64,000 bases of DNA from Perlucidibaca piscinae DSM 21586 (GTDB lineage: Bacteria > Pseudomonadota > Gammaproteobacteria > Pseudomonadales > Moraxellaceae): NCBI RefSeq assembly GCF_000420045.1, contig NZ_ATUE01000009.1, forward strand, positions 47,336-111,335. Direction: 5' to 3'. Under the pieces are notes generated by a model. The model had not been told where the DNA came from, did no database searches, and was given only the letters and a program-made list of their open reading frames with translations. This document shows positions 1 to 8,825 of this stretch, in pieces (position 1 is the first letter of the stretch; the number at the start of each line of letters is the position of its first letter). The translations under genes were made by a program, and so were the position numbers.

Positions 1-82
1 GGGTCTCGGCGCCGTAGAGGCCGGGCTCGCGTTGTCCGAGCAGATTCAGGTTGGGTCCGTGCAAGACAAGCAGGGCAGGCAT
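1..82 (-). CDS. aroQ: 3-dehydroquinate dehydratase type II, N-terminal part (runs off the window)
   Basis: The reverse strand from an ATG at 80-82 reads MPALLVLHGPNLNLLGQREP and continues with GLYGAE. This is the hallmark N-terminus of type II dehydroquinase, with the conserved GPNLNLLG.REP..YG block. The family converts 3-dehydroquinate to 3-dehydroshikimate in the cytoplasmic shikimate pathway. Only about 27 residues are inside the window, so the rest of the enzyme, including the catalytic His, cannot be checked. An AGGA ribosome-binding site lies about 9 bases before the ATG. The gene is divergent from coxB. The call is confident because the motif is highly specific, despite the short fragment. 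Confidence 0.88.
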   Translation of the reverse strand, partial: MPALLVLHGPNLNLLGQREPGLYGAET

Positions 83-483
83 GAGGCGGGCTTCCTGAAT
101 GGATGTGATGTCCTGCAGCGGCGATGATAGCGGCCGTATGGCTGCAAATGGCAGCGATTGACGCCAAATGCCGGACAAGTTGCTCGGCAAGATAGCGAAA
201 GCCCGCAGGCCAGGCAATCACCTTGCAGCACAGTGTGTGCTTTTTGGGACAAAGCCTGCCGGCAGCCGCCGAATGGCATGCGGAAGTCGCCATTCAGCCG
301 GTCGTCGGTCGATGAACGGCAAGCCCGGTGACCGACTGGACACCGGGCAAACAAAGCTCCTACTCTCGGGTCCAGAAAGAACAAGAGGTGAACGCGCGGC
401 GGGTCCGATCAGTCTCCCGGCTCATCACACGCCATGCAGTTCGTCCCGGCGGGTCAACCCCGACAGACTGGAGGGCAGGTTGC
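83..483. other. Divergent intergenic region between aroQ and coxB
   Basis: About 400 bases lie between the divergent aroQ and coxB genes. An open frame runs through its right half in frame with coxB (from 328), but the encoded residues do not look like an oxidase N-terminus and the coxB signal peptide starts only at 484. The region must carry both leaders and promoters. I could not find a convincing sigma-70 pair, operator or RNA structure. Confidence 0.4.
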
Positions 484-1665
484 ATGCGGAATTCCGTGGT
501 CATGCGTTACGTTGCTGGCGTGTGTTGTCTTCTACCCCTTCCCGTGCTGGCAGCCTCAGGCTGGGACATGACGGCTGGCGTCACCGACATCAGCAACCAG
601 GTCTTTTCCCTGCACCGCACCATTCTCTATATCTGCATCGCCATTGGTCTGGTGGTGTTCGGCATGATGTTCTGGTCCATCCTGCATCACCGCAAGTCCA
701 AGGGGGCGGTGGCCGCCAATTTCCACGAAAGCACGACCGTGGAAATCATCTGGACGGTGATTCCCTTTCTCATCCTCATCGGCATGGCGATTCCGGCAAC
801 CAAGGTGCTGGTGGCCATGAACGACACGGCGGATTCCGACCTCACCATCCGTGTCACCGGTTCGCAGTGGAAATGGCATTACGAATACCTGACCTACGGG
901 GATGACAAGGACGTCGGTGTCGGCTTCCTGTCCGCCCTGTCGACGCCGCGCGAGCAGTACGAGCGTCAGGCGGGCGGTTTCGGCAGCAGCAACCTGCCCG
1001 ATTTCGAGAAGCACCCCAACTACCTGATCGAGGTCGATCGTCCACTGGTGATTCCCACCGGCAAGAAGGTGCGTTTCCTGGTCACGTCCGATGACGTCAT
1101 TCATGCCTGGTGGGTGCCGGACTTCGCGCTCAAGCGCGATGCCGTGCCCGGCTTCATCAACGAGCTCTGGACCGAGGTTCCGGCCGGCAAGGAAGGGGTC
1201 TACCGCGGTCGCTGCGCCGAGCTCTGCGGCAAGGATCACGCCTTCATGCCCATCGTTGTCGAGGCGCGCTCCGATGCCGAATTCAAGACCTGGCTGAAGC
1301 AGGCCAAGGTGCGTGCCGCCGAGGAGGCCAAGGCCGCTGCCGCGTCCGTGGACTACAAGTTCCCGTCGCTGGATGCCGCCATGAAGGAGGGCGAGGCTGT
1401 CTACACCGCACGCTGCGCCGCCTGCCACCAGGTCAACGGCGAGGGTCTGCCACCGATGTTCCCGGCCTTGAAGGGCAGTGCCATGGCTACCACCAAGACG
1501 CGTCTGGGCGAGCACATCGACATCGTGGTGGCTGGCAAGAACGCCATGCCGGCCTGGAAGGCCATTCTCACCCCGCGCGAAATGGCGGCAGTGGTGACGT
1601 ACGAACGCAACGCCTGGGGCAACAGCACGGGTGATCTGGTGCAGCCTGCGGAGATGGTCAAATGA
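484..1665 (+). CDS. coxB: Cytochrome c oxidase subunit II with C-terminal cytochrome c domain
   Basis: This 393-residue protein is the CuA subunit of an aa3-type heme-copper oxidase; it takes electrons from cytochrome c and passes them to subunit I. It has an N-terminal signal peptide, then two membrane helices (about residues 38-62 and 80-102) and a periplasmic cupredoxin domain. The CuA ligands are visible in CAELCGKDHAFM (about 243-254) plus an upstream His in DDVIHAWW. A c-type heme motif CAACH (about 311-315) heads a fused cytochrome c domain, as in Pseudomonas CoxB. I chose the ATG at 484 because GGAGG precedes it and a signal peptide follows; the frame is open back to 328. It overlaps coxA by four bases, so the two are translationally coupled. 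Confidence 0.96.
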   Translation: MRNSVVMRYVAGVCCLLPLPVLAASGWDMTAGVTDISNQVFSLHRTILYICIAIGLVVFGMMFWSILHHRKSKGAVAANFHESTTVEIIWTVIPFLILIGMAIPATKVLVAMNDTADSDLTIRVTGSQWKWHYEYLTYGDDKDVGVGFLSALSTPREQYERQAGGFGSSNLPDFEKHPNYLIEVDRPLVIPTGKKVRFLVTSDDVIHAWWVPDFALKRDAVPGFINELWTEVPAGKEGVYRGRCAELCGKDHAFMPIVVEARSDAEFKTWLKQAKVRAAEEAKAAAASVDYKFPSLDAAMKEGEAVYTARCAACHQVNGEGLPPMFPALKGSAMATTKTRLGEHIDIVVAGKNAMPAWKAILTPREMAAVVTYERNAWGNSTGDLVQPAEMVK

Positions 1666-3266
1666 GCGGAGAACACGTCTTGTCCCACCCGGCCCATGAC
1701 CACGACCATCATCATGCGCTGAAGCCGTTCTGGCAGCGCATGTTCACCACCACCAATCACAAGGACATCGGCACGATGTACCTGGTGTTCGCCTTCCTGA
1801 TGCTGCTCTGCGGCGGGCTGGCGGCCATGGTCATCCGTGCCGAGCTGATGTATCCGGGCATGCAGCTGGTGCAGCCGGACTTCTTCAACCAGATGACCAC
1901 GGTGCATGGTCTGCTCATGGTCTTCGGCGCCATCATGCCGGCCTTCACCGGTTTCGCGAACTGGATGGTGCCGATGATGATCGGTGCCCCGGACATGGCC
2001 TTGCCGCGTCTCAACAACTTCTCGTTCTGGCTGCTGCCGTTCGCCTTTGCCATGCTCATCGGCTCGGTGGTGATCTCGGTCATGGGCGGCGGTCCGGCAC
2101 CCAACTTCGGCTGGACCTTCTACGCGCCGCTGTCCACCACCTACGGTCCGGCTAGCACCGACTTCTTCATCTTCTCCGTGCACCTGATGGGCATCTCGTC
2201 CATCCTCGGCGCCATCAACGTGGTCGTCACCATTCTCAATCTGCGCGCCCCCGGCATGACGCTGATGAAGATGCCGCTGTTCGTGTGGACCTGGCTGATC
2301 ACCGCGTTCCTGCTCATCGCCGTGATGCCGGTGCTGGCGGGCGTGGTCACCATGATGCTCACCGACCGTCACTTCGGCACCAGCTTCTTCAGTGCCGCCG
2401 GTGGTGGTGATCCGGTGCTGTTCCAGCACATCTTCTGGTTCTTCGGACATCCCGAGGTCTACATCATGATCCTGCCGTCGTTCGGGATCGTCTCGGCCAT
2501 CATTCCGGTGTTCGCGCGCAAGCCGCTGTTCGGCTACTCCTCCATGGTCTATGCCACGGCCTCGATCGCCTTGCTGTCGTTCGTGGTCTGGGCCCACCAC
2601 ATGTTCACCACCGGCCTGCCGCTGGCCGGCTCGCTGTTCTACATGTACATGACCATGCTGATCTCGGTGCCGACCGGCGTGAAGGTGTTCAACTGGGTCG
2701 CGACCATGTGGCGCGGTTCGATCAGCTTCGAGGTGCCCATGCTGTTCGCGCTGGCCTTCGTGGTGCTGTTCACCATCGGCGGCTTCTCCGGACTCATGCT
2801 GGCCATCACGCCGGCCGACTACCAGTACCACGACACCTATTTCGTGGTGGCGCATTTCCACTACGTGCTGGTCACCGGCTCCCTGTTCGCGATCTTTGCC
2901 GGCGCCTACTACTGGCTGCCCAAGTGGTCCGGCCACTGGTTCAACGAGCGCCTCGCCAAGCTGCACTTCTGGAGCTCGCTGCTGTCGGTAAACCTGCTGT
3001 TCTTCCCGATGCACTTCGTCGGGCTGGCCGGCATGCCGCGCCGCTATGCCGACTACTCCATGCAGTTTGCCGACCTCAACTTCTGGATCTCCATCGGCGG
3101 TTTCTGGTTCGGTGCCAGCCAGCTTCTGTTCATTGCCGTGCTGCTGACCCTGAAGCGCCAGCCCAAGGCGCCGGCCAATCCCTGGCAGGTGACTGACGGC
3201 CTGGAGTGGACCGTGCCCAGCCCGGCGCCGTACCACACCTTCTCCGAACCGCCGACCGTGAAGTGA
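1662..3266 (+). CDS. coxA: Cytochrome c oxidase subunit I
   Basis: This 534-residue, 12-helix catalytic subunit reduces O2 at the heme a3-CuB centre and pumps protons. CuB and heme ligands are visible: the HPEVY motif near residue 262, whose Glu marks an A1-type oxidase, the His pair in WAHHMFTTG near 311, and HFHYV near 397-401 for the two hemes. The K-channel segment PTGVKVFNW is intact. The N-terminus carries a His/Asp-rich stretch (HPAHDHDHHH) of unknown role before the first helix. It starts inside coxB (ATGA overlap). It is the core of the coxBA-ctaG-coxC operon. Confidence 0.98.
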   Translation: MSGEHVLSHPAHDHDHHHALKPFWQRMFTTTNHKDIGTMYLVFAFLMLLCGGLAAMVIRAELMYPGMQLVQPDFFNQMTTVHGLLMVFGAIMPAFTGFANWMVPMMIGAPDMALPRLNNFSFWLLPFAFAMLIGSVVISVMGGGPAPNFGWTFYAPLSTTYGPASTDFFIFSVHLMGISSILGAINVVVTILNLRAPGMTLMKMPLFVWTWLITAFLLIAVMPVLAGVVTMMLTDRHFGTSFFSAAGGGDPVLFQHIFWFFGHPEVYIMILPSFGIVSAIIPVFARKPLFGYSSMVYATASIALLSFVVWAHHMFTTGLPLAGSLFYMYMTMLISVPTGVKVFNWVATMWRGSISFEVPMLFALAFVVLFTIGGFSGLMLAITPADYQYHDTYFVVAHFHYVLVTGSLFAIFAGAYYWLPKWSGHWFNERLAKLHFWSSLLSVNLLFFPMHFVGLAGMPRRYADYSMQFADLNFWISIGGFWFGASQLLFIAVLLTLKRQPKAPANPWQVTDGLEWTVPSPAPYHTFSEPPTVK

Positions 3267-3274
3267 GTCAGGAC

Positions 3275-3814
3275 ATGGCCTCGTCACCATCGATCACCCG
3301 GCAGCTGTGCTGGCTGTCGGGTGTCGGCGTGGCCATGTTCGTGTTTGCGCTGTTCGTGATGCCGCCGATCTACCGGGTGTTCTGCGAGATCACCGGTCTC
3401 AATGGCAAGCCCTCGGCGATGGCGGCCGGCGAAACACCGGGTGTGGTGTCTGATCGAACCGTCACGGTGGAGTTCGTGACCTCGGTGGATGCCGGTCTGC
3501 CCTGGCAGTTTGCCGGTGACCGGCGCGTGATGACGGTACGACCCGGACAGATCAACCAGGTCTCGTTTCATGTCGTCAACGAGGCCAGCGAGGCCGTCAC
3601 GGGGCGGGCCATCCCCTCGGTGGCGCCCGCGGCCGGCGCGGCGCACGTCAAGAAGACGCAGTGCTTCTGCTTCGAGGAGCAGACCCTGCAGGCAGGCCAG
3701 CGGCTGGACATGCCGCTGATCTTCTACATCGACCCGGATCTGCCCAGGCATGTCCGGACCGTGACACTGGCATACCGCTTCTATCGTCAGGCTGACCAGG
3801 CCCCGACGTTGTGA
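3275..3814 (+). CDS. ctaG: Cytochrome c oxidase assembly protein CtaG/Cox11
   Basis: This protein of about 179 residues has one N-terminal membrane helix (about 15-35) and a periplasmic immunoglobulin-like domain. The copper-binding CFCF motif sits in VKKTQCFCFEEQ, near residues 128-131. Cox11 proteins deliver copper to the CuB site of subunit I. The gene lies between coxA and coxC, its usual place. I took the ATG at 3275. A GTG at 3263 that overlaps the coxA stop (GTGA) would add four residues and is a real alternative, because no strong ribosome-binding site separates the two. Confidence 0.94.
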   Translation: MASSPSITRQLCWLSGVGVAMFVFALFVMPPIYRVFCEITGLNGKPSAMAAGETPGVVSDRTVTVEFVTSVDAGLPWQFAGDRRVMTVRPGQINQVSFHVVNEASEAVTGRAIPSVAPAAGAAHVKKTQCFCFEEQTLQAGQRLDMPLIFYIDPDLPRHVRTVTLAYRFYRQADQAPTL

Positions 3815-3845
3815 CGCGAAACCCTGATACGAGGAGATGTGCGTG

Positions 3846-4760
3846 ATGACCCACACCAGCAATCTGCCGCATGCTGACAAGCCGACGCACTACTACGTGC
3901 CGGAATCGAGTCCCTGGCCCATCTTCGGCTCCGCCGTGCTGTTCGTCTTCGTGCTTGGTGCCGGCAACATGATCCAGTCGCACAGCCAGTCGGGCATCGC
4001 CGCCAACGAGGGCACGCTGAACTTCCTGTTCCCGATCGGCCTGCTGGGCATCTTCGCCCTGATGTTCCTCTGGTTCCGTGACACCATCCGGGAAAGCATG
4101 GGGCACATGAACTCCCTGCAGATGGATCGTTCCTATCGCCAGGGCATGACCTGGTTCATCTTCTCCGAGGTCATGTTCTTTGCGGCGTTCTTCGGCGCCC
4201 TGTTCTACGCGCGTCAGTTCAGCGTGCCGTGGCTGGGGGGCGAGGGCAAGGGTGCCATGACCCACGAGGTGCTGTGGCCGCAGTTCCAGGCACTGTGGCC
4301 GCTGGTGAAGATGCCCAGTGGCGAGACCACGCAGGCCATGGGGCCGTGGGGACTGCCGTTCGTCAACACGGTGATCCTGCTGACCTCGTCGGTGACGCTG
4401 ACCATTGCCCATCATGCTCTTTTGGTGGGCGATCGTCGTCGCCAGGTCGGGTTCCTGGCGCTGACCGCGCTGCTGGGCGTGATCTTCCTGGCCTGCCAGG
4501 TCTACGAGTACCAGCATGCCTATGCCGAACTGGGGCTGACCCTGGATGCCGGCATCTACGGCTCGACCTTTTTCATGCTGACCGGCTTTCACGGTCTGCA
4601 CGTCACCATCGGCACCCTGATGCTCATCGTCATGACCCTTCGCTCCATGAAGGGTCACATGACGCCGGACAGCCATTTCGCGTTCGAGGCCTCGGCCTGG
4701 TACTGGCACTTCGTCGATGTTGTCTGGCTGTTCCTGTTCGTGACGGTGTACTGGCTCTGA
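3846..4760 (+). CDS. coxC: Cytochrome c oxidase subunit III
   Basis: This 304-residue, seven-helix protein stabilises the oxidase and surrounds the proton-entry region. Family signatures seen are the ESSPWP N-terminal segment, SEVMFF, the GFHGLHVTIG motif and the C-terminal WYWHFVDVVW stretch. The ATG at 3837 sits directly on GAGGAG, so the ATG at 3846, nine bases after that ribosome-binding site, is preferred. The stop codon directly abuts the stop of the convergent DUF2909 gene. Confidence 0.97.
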   Translation: MTHTSNLPHADKPTHYYVPESSPWPIFGSAVLFVFVLGAGNMIQSHSQSGIAANEGTLNFLFPIGLLGIFALMFLWFRDTIRESMGHMNSLQMDRSYRQGMTWFIFSEVMFFAAFFGALFYARQFSVPWLGGEGKGAMTHEVLWPQFQALWPLVKMPSGETTQAMGPWGLPFVNTVILLTSSVTLTIAHHALLVGDRRRQVGFLALTALLGVIFLACQVYEYQHAYAELGLTLDAGIYGSTFFMLTGFHGLHVTIGTLMLIVMTLRSMKGHMTPDSHFAFEASAWYWHFVDVVWLFLFVTVYWL

Positions 4761-4970
4761 TCAGGTGCTGAGGCCGTGGGGCTCGATCAGGCCGAGCGCG
4801 CCCATGACGAACAGGGCGGCAACAATGAGTATGGACAGGATCACGCGTCGCTTCAGTGCCTGCAGCAGCTGTTGCGGGTCGCCCTTGGCGCCGCGTGACA
4901 TGGCGCGCAGTGCAACCGCGAGTTGCCATACCACCAGGGCCAGTGCCAGCAGGATGAAAATGTTCAGCAT
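4761..4970 (-). CDS. DUF2909 small twin-helix membrane protein
   Basis: This 69-residue protein has two membrane helices (about 2-24 and 42-62) joined by a short basic loop. The sequence MLNIFILLALALVVWQLA fits the DUF2909 family, whose members sit in reverse orientation between coxC and the SURF1 gene in Pseudomonas. GGAGAG lies eight bases before the ATG. The stop abuts the coxC stop. The constant location suggests a role in oxidase assembly or stability, but no function is established that I know of. Confidence 0.82.
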   Translation of the reverse strand: MLNIFILLALALVVWQLAVALRAMSRGAKGDPQQLLQALKRRVILSILIVAALFVMGALGLIEPHGLST

Positions 4971-5009
4971 GACGTGTCTCTCCGTTGTGATGTGAAGCGG
5001 AGTATAGGC

Positions 5010-5762
5010 ATGGGGGATGTAGTGAGCCGGCCGCAGGCGACGAGCGGTCAACGCCGATGGGCGTGGGGCCCGTTGGCGATGGCGCTGGCCGGGCTGCTCG
5101 TGCTGCTGTCGCTGGCGTTCTGGCAGTGGCAGCGTGCTGCCGAGAAGCAGACCTTGCGTGATCGCGAGCAGTCGCGAGCCGGGCTGGCGGCGCTGGATTG
5201 GCAAGGCATGCGGGCGCTGGGGGAGGATGTCGCCGACCGGCCAGTGCGCCTGCAGGGCAGATTCGATGATCGGTTTCTGGTCGCGCTGGATAACCAGTTG
5301 CGCAAAGGGCGCGCCGGGCAGGAAGTGTTTGCCGTGTTTCACGCCGCGGACGGCCGTCAGGCCGTGCTCGTCAATCTGGGCTGGCAGCCCAGCGATCGTC
5401 AGGGTGGTCCCGCCATTCGTCGTCAGGTTCCCGCTGTGAGCGAGATCATTGGTGTTGCCGACCTGCCGCCGGCCTATGTCGTTGCCGGCGCGCCGCAGCG
5501 CGAGCGCGGACTCTGGCGCGCCGGGCGCATCGAGCCGGCGCATTGGGCGCAGTATTGGCAGCTGCCCTTGCTGGCGTGGACGGTCAGATTGTCGCCCGAG
5601 GTTCCTGGTGGCTATCTGCGGGACTGGGCACCGCGTACCACGCAGCGCATGGGACCGGATCAGCATCGCGGCTATGCCGTGCAATGGCTGGCGCTGGCAC
5701 TGGCATGGTGCCTGTGCTGGTGGGCGTTCTGGCGGCATGCCGCCAGCGGGGAGGAGAGGTGA
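5010..5762 (+). CDS. SURF1 family cytochrome oxidase assembly protein
   Basis: This 250-residue protein has the SURF1 architecture: an N-terminal helix (about 18-38, with FWQWQRAAEK just after), a large periplasmic domain, and a second helix near the C-terminus (about 220-240). SURF1 proteins help insert heme A into subunit I. Conserved blocks visible are LDNQ, a VLVNLGW-type strand (here VLVNLGWQPS), and HRGYAVQWLALA before the last helix. The ATG at 5010 is chosen because the frame upstream of it encodes residues unlike the family; GGAG precedes it. The stop overlaps the next start by one base (TGATG). Confidence 0.92.
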   Translation: MGDVVSRPQATSGQRRWAWGPLAMALAGLLVLLSLAFWQWQRAAEKQTLRDREQSRAGLAALDWQGMRALGEDVADRPVRLQGRFDDRFLVALDNQLRKGRAGQEVFAVFHAADGRQAVLVNLGWQPSDRQGGPAIRRQVPAVSEIIGVADLPPAYVVAGAPQRERGLWRAGRIEPAHWAQYWQLPLLAWTVRLSPEVPGGYLRDWAPRTTQRMGPDQHRGYAVQWLALALAWCLCWWAFWRHAASGEER

Positions 5763-6343
5763 TGAGGTCGGGGGAAACGCGTCGCCGGTCGGCGCGCTGG
5801 GTGCTTCTGGCCATGCTGGCCAGCGTGGTGCTGCCGCTGTGGCTGGGACAGGTGGCGTATGAGCGCGGCTGGTTTGCCGGCGGACAGACCAACAAGGGCA
5901 AGCTGCTGACGCCGCCGCTGGCGCTCACGACCTGGGTGCCCGGGGAGGCTGCCAGCACGTCATCCGGTCTTGCCTCACGCTGGTGGATCATCTACGTGGT
6001 GCCCGCCGACTGCGACGCTGCCTGCCGCAACAGCTGGGAGGCCTTGCCGCGCATGCAGGCCGGCCTGGGGCGCTACCGTGACCGTGTGGGCGTTCTGCTG
6101 ATCAGTGGCGCCGGCAGTGCCGCCGTGCCGGATGCCCTGCGGCGCGATCCGCAGGTGCGCGTCATGCACAGCGAGCTGGCGGCTGCCGACCTGGCGGCCA
6201 GCGGTCGCTGGCACATCATGGATCCCATGGGCTGGATCATGCTGCGCTACGTGCCGCCGGCAGATCCGCATGCCGCCGTGCTGGCCGCCCAGGATCTGCT
6301 CGACGATCTGCAGAAGCTGCTCAAGGTATCCCGCATTGGCTGA
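5762..6343 (+). CDS. Membrane-anchored Sco/thioredoxin-like oxidase accessory protein
   Basis: This 193-residue protein has one N-terminal membrane helix (about 14-34) and a periplasmic domain. That domain contains a CxxxC pair (CDAAC, about 82-86) in the context IIYVVPADCDAACRN, followed by strands typical of the thioredoxin fold. CxxxC in this position is the copper or redox motif of Sco proteins. Homologues sit between the SURF1 and ctaA genes in Pseudomonas and are usually left as hypothetical. A copper or thiol role in assembling CuA is an inference from motif and position. Translation is probably coupled to the SURF1 gene. Confidence 0.72.
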   Translation: MRSGETRRRSARWVLLAMLASVVLPLWLGQVAYERGWFAGGQTNKGKLLTPPLALTTWVPGEAASTSSGLASRWWIIYVVPADCDAACRNSWEALPRMQAGLGRYRDRVGVLLISGAGSAAVPDALRRDPQVRVMHSELAAADLAASGRWHIMDPMGWIMLRYVPPADPHAAVLAAQDLLDDLQKLLKVSRIG

Positions 6344-7367
6344 CTCGACTCGCGCACGTCTGGTGCAACTCTCCCGCCTCGCCGTTCTGCTGGTGCTGGT
6401 GGTCATCATCCTGGGCGCCTGGACGCGCCTGCGTGATGCCGGACTGGGCTGCCCGGACTGGCCGACCTGCTACGGCCATTACACGGTGCCCACCACGCCC
6501 GAGGCTCTGGCGCGCGCCAGTGCCCTCTACCCCGGTCAGGTGGTTGATCCGGCCAAGGCCTGGCCGGAAACCATTCATCGTTTCTTCGCGGCCGGCATCG
6601 GCTTCGTCATCCTGGTCATGGCCGGCTGGCTGTGGACGCTGCGACGGAGTCGCCCGGATCTGCCCTGGCGCCACGCCTTGGCTCTGCTGCTGCTGGTTTC
6701 CTGCCAGGGCGGCTTTGGGGCCCTGACCGTCACCGAGAAGCTCTATCCGCCCGTGGTGACCACGCATCTGCTGCTCGGGTTTGCGACCTTGACCGGTCTG
6801 GTGCTGCTCAGCTTGCGACTGTCCTCGGCCTTTGCATCGGCGGCACTGAGCCGTTCACGAGCGGCAGACTTGCGTCCCCTGGTGAGGGTGGCGCTGGTGG
6901 TGGTGTTGGCGCAGATCTTTCTTGGCGGCTGGACGGCAGCCAATTACGCCGCGGCCGTCTGCACCGATCTTCCGATCTGCCAGCCTGGCTGGCAGCAGGC
7001 CTGGAGTCCGGCACAGGCCTTTGCGCTGTTTCATCCCGATGACCGCTCCTTCGAATTTGCGCCGCATCTCGATGCCTCCGCCAAGGTGACCATACATGCC
7101 GCTCATCGCATCGGCGCCATGATCACCACCGTGGTTCTGCTATTACTGGTCTGGCGCCTGTGGTCGCAGGCCGCTTCCGGACGCTATCGCGGTTTCGCCA
7201 TGGCGGTCGCGGGGCTGCTGCTGCTGCAGCTGGTGCTCGGCGTGATCAACGTGAAGGCGGGTCTGCCGCTGTGGAACGCGGTGGCGCACAACCTGGTGGC
7301 TGCCCTGCTGCTGCAGGTGCTGGTGATGCTGGCATTCGCCCTGCATCGTGACATGAGAAGAGGGTGA
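6336..7367 (+). CDS. ctaA: Heme A synthase (COX15/CtaA)
   Basis: This 343-residue protein with about eight helices oxidises heme O to heme A. The four heme-ligand histidines are recognisable in ETIHRFF, TTHLLLG, IHAAHRIG and NAVAHNLV, and two Cys pairs are present (GLGCPDWPTCYG and CTDLPICQ). No ATG fits. The frame is open upstream, but the TTG at 6336 has AAGGT eight bases before it and gives MADSTRARLV. It overlaps the end of the preceding gene by eight bases. A GTG at 6363 is a possible shorter start. Confidence 0.94.
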   Translation: MADSTRARLVQLSRLAVLLVLVVIILGAWTRLRDAGLGCPDWPTCYGHYTVPTTPEALARASALYPGQVVDPAKAWPETIHRFFAAGIGFVILVMAGWLWTLRRSRPDLPWRHALALLLLVSCQGGFGALTVTEKLYPPVVTTHLLLGFATLTGLVLLSLRLSSAFASAALSRSRAADLRPLVRVALVVVLAQIFLGGWTAANYAAAVCTDLPICQPGWQQAWSPAQAFALFHPDDRSFEFAPHLDASAKVTIHAAHRIGAMITTVVLLLLVWRLWSQAASGRYRGFAMAVAGLLLLQLVLGVINVKAGLPLWNAVAHNLVAALLLQVLVMLAFALHRDMRRG

Positions 7368-7374
7368 GCACGGT

Positions 7375-8274
7375 ATGGCAACGGTAATGATGGCGCAGGC
7401 TGCAGCTCCCTGGCGTGCCTACTGGGCGCTGACCAAGCCCCGGGTGGTGGCCATGCTCATGGTCACTGCCGGTGTCGGCATGATACTGGCGCCGCATGCC
7501 CTGATGTCGCCCGGGCGGTATCTGCTGGTGCTGGCCGGGCTCTGGGCCGGCATGGCCTCGGCGGCCGTGATCAACCAGTGGGTCGATCAGCGCATCGATG
7601 CGGTCATGGCGCGCACCCAGGGGCGTCCGCTGGTGGCTGGCACGGTGTCCGGACCGGCGGCACTGCTCTGGGCCGGTTTTCTCGCGGCGCTCTCCATGCT
7701 CGTCCTGACGCTGTGGGCAAATCCGCTCACGGCCTGGCTGACCGCGCTGGGCATGGTTGGCTATGCCGGCATCTATACCCGCTATCTGAAGCGGGCCACA
7801 CCGCAGAACATCGTCATTGGCGGTCTTTCCGGGGCGCTGCCGCCGCTGCTCGGCTGGGCCGCCGTCACCGGCGAGATGTCGGCACAGGCCTGGCTGCTGG
7901 TGCTCATCATCTTTGTCTGGACGCCGCCGCATTTCTGGGCCCTGGCGATCCACCGCCGCGACGAGTACGCGCGTGCCGGCATTCCCATGCTGCCGGTGAC
8001 ACATGGTGTCAGGCTGACCGCAGACTGTGTCTGGTACTACACCATTCTGCTGGCCATCGTGGCCGTGATGCCCTGGCTGATCGGCATGTCCGGCGAGCTT
8101 TACCTGGTGGTGTCCAGCCTGCTGTCGCTGCGTTTCATGCAGCAGGCCTGGCGCTTGCGACAGGGCGATGACCCTGCCCAGGCCATGCGTACTTTCGGGT
8201 TTTCCATCGTGTATCTGCTCGGATTGTTCGCGGCGCTGCTGGCTGATCATGGTCTGAACCAGCTGATGGGCTGA
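7375..8274 (+). CDS. cyoE: Protoheme IX farnesyltransferase (heme O synthase)
   Basis: This 299-residue polytopic prenyltransferase adds a farnesyl group to heme B to make heme O, the substrate of CtaA just upstream. The first Asp-rich motif reads DQRIDAVMARTQGRPL (about residues 66-81), and the second conserved region includes DEYARAGIPMLPV. It closes the oxidase operon. The following 160 bases change character and hold a new promoter. Confidence 0.96.
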   Translation: MATVMMAQAAAPWRAYWALTKPRVVAMLMVTAGVGMILAPHALMSPGRYLLVLAGLWAGMASAAVINQWVDQRIDAVMARTQGRPLVAGTVSGPAALLWAGFLAALSMLVLTLWANPLTAWLTALGMVGYAGIYTRYLKRATPQNIVIGGLSGALPPLLGWAAVTGEMSAQAWLLVLIIFVWTPPHFWALAIHRRDEYARAGIPMLPVTHGVRLTADCVWYYTILLAIVAVMPWLIGMSGELYLVVSSLLSLRFMQQAWRLRQGDDPAQAMRTFGFSIVYLLGLFAALLADHGLNQLMG

Positions 8275-8301
8275 ACGGCTTGACAAGATGCATTTTTATT
8301 G

Positions 8302-8330
8302 TTGCGTTGCCTGCCCAATCCGTGTCTAAT
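8302..8330 (+). promoter_or_regulatory. Predicted sigma-70 promoter of the cold-shock gene
   Basis: TTGCGT (8302-8307), a 17-base spacer and TCTAAT (8325-8330) give a reasonable -35/-10 pair. It would produce a 5' leader of about 100 bases before the cold-shock protein start at 8438. Long leaders are typical of cold-inducible csp mRNAs. Confidence 0.5.
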
Positions 8331-8437
8331 CAAAAAGCCTGTGGGCACCTTCTCTACAAAACGCCATGTTCAATCATTTGCGCGCGTAGCGGATTGTGGG
8401 TCATGGGAATCCGATACAGTGTTTTTTGAGGTTGATT

Positions 8438-8650
8438 ATGTCGCAGCGTGAGCAGGGCACCGTGAAGTGGTTCAACGATGCCAAGGGTTTCGGTTTCATT
8501 CAGCGCCAAGCTGGTGAAGACGTGTTTGTCCACTTCCGTGCCATTCGTGGCGATGGCCACCGCTCCCTGCGGGACGGCCAGAAGGTCGAATTCAGCGTGG
8601 TGAAGGGCCAGAAGGGCTTCCAGGCTGAAGACGTCCTGCCCCTGGACTGA
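8438..8650 (+). CDS. Cold-shock domain protein (CspA family)
   Basis: This 70-residue single cold-shock domain has RNP1 as KGFGFI and RNP2 as DVFVHF. These proteins bind single-stranded RNA and DNA and melt secondary structure. GAGG lies eight bases before the ATG at 8438; the longer open frame from 8396 has no support. A 13-bp hairpin follows the gene. The next gene downstream carries a second, related cold-shock domain. Confidence 0.94.
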   Translation: MSQREQGTVKWFNDAKGFGFIQRQAGEDVFVHFRAIRGDGHRSLRDGQKVEFSVVKGQKGFQAEDVLPLD

Positions 8651-8657
8651 TGCACCG

Positions 8658-8688
8658 GTCAGGGCAGACCGTTCCGGTCTGCCCTGAC
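8658..8688 (+). terminator. Hairpin after the cold-shock gene
   Basis: A perfect 13-bp stem (GTCAGGGCAGACC and its complement) with a five-base loop starts seven bases after the csp stop. It lacks a clear U-tract, so it may attenuate or stabilise the transcript rather than terminate it cleanly. Confidence 0.55.
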
Positions 8689-8825
8689 ACCCTCATCGGC
8701 TTTCTTCCAGCCGATTTCTCCTTTATTACCGCATCGGGAGCCGGGCTTTTCCCCCTGTCTTTCTCGGCCTCAGGTATTGGTATCGTGTTGGCCCGATGCC
8801 CAACCGAGTGTTTTCGAGTTTGACT

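Noticed and set aside
1401..3290. 629-codon minus-strand frame opposite coxA
   Set aside because: Shadow of coxA: His/Glu/Gln-rich composition mirrors membrane-protein codons read in reverse.
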